From positions 124,001 through 188,000 of the forward strand of contig NZ_JANLNM010000004.1 in the NCBI RefSeq assembly GCF_024701975.1: a DNA stretch of 64,000 nt. Reading direction: 5' to 3'. Under the pieces are notes generated by a model, which saw only the letters and a list, made by a program, of their open reading frames with translations, did not search any database and was not told the DNA's origin. This document shows, in pieces, positions 63,153-64,000 of the stretch (position 1 is its first letter; each line of letters starts with the position of its first letter). Position numbers and translations under genes: made by a program. The stretch is from Variovorax sp. ZS18.2.2. Its GTDB lineage: Bacteria > Pseudomonadota > Gammaproteobacteria > Burkholderiales > Burkholderiaceae_C.

Positions 63153-64000
63153 ATGCGCCATCTGAAAGACCTCCCCGTCCTCGTCCTCGGCCTCGGTGCG
63201 TCCGGGCTGGCGATGGCGCGCTGGTGCGCGCGCCACGGTGCGGTCGTGACCGTGGCGGACACGCGCGAGGCGCCCGCCGCGCTCGCGACGCTGCAGGCGG
63301 AGTTGCCTGGGGTGACCTTCATTGGCGGGCCGTTCTCGGCCACGCTGATCGAAGGCACGCCGATTCGCGCGGTGTATCGCTCGCCGGGGCTGTCTCCGGA
63401 AATCATTGCGCCGATCGTCGATGCGGCACGGGCCGTGGGCCTGACGGTCGGCGGCGAGCTGGACCTCTTCGCGCGCGCGTTGCTGGATTTGCGGACGGTT
63501 GAAGTGCCGGTGGCGGAAGTCGCCGAAGTCGAGTCTGAAGCCGCGGTCGAACCTGTTGCCGAAGTGCCTGCCGAACCCGCGCTGCCCGAGGCACAAGCCG
63601 AGCTGGCGTTGACCGTCGAGCCGACGGAACCCGCACCCATTGAGGTGGCCGAAGTGCCAGCCGCACCGGAAGTCCTTGCGGTGACCGAACAGGTCGAAGC
63701 CGAAGCTGAAGCGGCTGCGCAGACCGTCGAGCCTGTCGCTGCAACTGAAGCACCCGAAGCAACACCCGAGTCCGCAACCCCCGCGATGGCGGAGGCCATG
63801 CCGCGCGATCCCTCGCTGAGCGTTCCGGTCCCACCGGTCGCAGACGAGACCACGCCGGCAGCCGCACCCGCCACCGGCTCCAGGCTCCCCGCCACCGGCA
63901 AGCCCTACGTCCCCACGGCCGCCCGCGAGGCCGCCGAGTTCGTCGCCAAGATCGCCGAACTCTCCGCCACCAATCCGGCCTCCGCCGCGGTGGAGGAAGA
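63153..64000 (+). CDS. murD: UDP-MurNAc-L-alanine:D-glutamate ligase MurD, 5' part with long Ala/Glu/Pro/Val-rich insertion (runs off the window)
   Basis: 283 residues visible, frame open to base 64000. Start MRHLKDLPVLVLGLGASGLAMARW and the YRSPGLSP and GELDLFAR motifs identify the MurD N-terminal domain. In other MurD proteins a short linker and then the ATP loop (TGTNGKTT) should follow GELDLF by about 20-30 residues. Here, after residue about 112, a run rich in V, E, P and A with no recognisable fold continues for at least 165 residues without the loop. The rest lies beyond the window. The insertion is in frame, without stops, so probably not an error. Confidence 0.9.
   Translation, partial: MRHLKDLPVLVLGLGASGLAMARWCARHGAVVTVADTREAPAALATLQAELPGVTFIGGPFSATLIEGTPIRAVYRSPGLSPEIIAPIVDAARAVGLTVGGELDLFARALLDLRTVEVPVAEVAEVESEAAVEPVAEVPAEPALPEAQAELALTVEPTEPAPIEVAEVPAAPEVLAVTEQVEAEAEAAAQTVEPVAATEAPEATPESATPAMAEAMPRDPSLSVPVPPVADETTPAAAPATGSRLPATGKPYVPTAAREAAEFVAKIAELSATNPASAAVEE

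Overview
The window is one continuous stretch of a high-GC betaproteobacterial chromosome. Protein sequences, the dispersed palindromic repeats and the gene order around dksA-hslVU and the division/cell-wall (dcw) cluster point to Burkholderiales, family Comamonadaceae, most likely Variovorax or a close relative. This assignment comes from recognising sequences, not from a search. I saw no tRNA, 16S/23S rRNA, CRISPR array, insertion sequence or prophage. The only RNA gene recognised is rnpB (RNase P RNA).

Layout. 1-9 kb holds housekeeping genes: the 3' end of pyrC, a NYN-domain nuclease-like gene, htpX with a sigma-32-like promoter, a ProQ/FinO RNA chaperone, a flavin reductase, a VUT-type transporter, a COG2509 flavoprotein, cysK and a DMT exporter divergent from an AraC regulator. 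10-17 kb holds rnpB and a MarR-controlled efflux operon (FUSC/AaeB-like, DUF1656/AaeX-like, HlyD/AaeA-like, NodT-type outer-membrane lipoprotein, Bcr/CflA-type MFS). 17-37 kb is accessory and metabolic: an S4/pseudouridine-synthase-like protein coupled to a Nudix-metallo-beta-lactamase fusion, an orphan Bug-type binding protein, a TorF-like porin, MFS and DMT transporters, a lipoprotein with a nitrilase-like triad, an amidohydrolase, an alpha/beta hydrolase, a TetR/short-operator/dehydrogenase module, a patatin phospholipase followed by a ricin-type lectin, an aldo-keto reductase, and an MFS gene broken by one in-frame TGA.

37.7-39.75 kb is clearly AT-richer than everything around it. It carries one large gene resembling putative abortive-infection (putAbiC-type) membrane proteins, with a zinc ribbon, plus about 0.6 kb of mostly non-coding AT-rich DNA. 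This is the best candidate for a laterally acquired defence gene.

39.8-51.6 kb returns to chromosomal genes: a DUF3455 lipoprotein, an ECF sigma/anti-sigma pair, dapF-DUF484-YdcF-xerC in a tightly overlapping operon, rlmI, a COG0523 metallochaperone GTPase, a DUF945 protein, and a DksA that has lost three of its four zinc cysteines and gained a long Lys/Ala-rich N-terminus. 51.6-64 kb holds a STAS-like protein, hslVU, and the dcw cluster mraZ-rsmH-ftsL-ftsI-murE-murF-mraY-murD, which together build and divide the peptidoglycan wall. MurD runs off the window and carries a long Ala/Glu/Pro/Val-rich insertion just before its expected ATP-binding loop.
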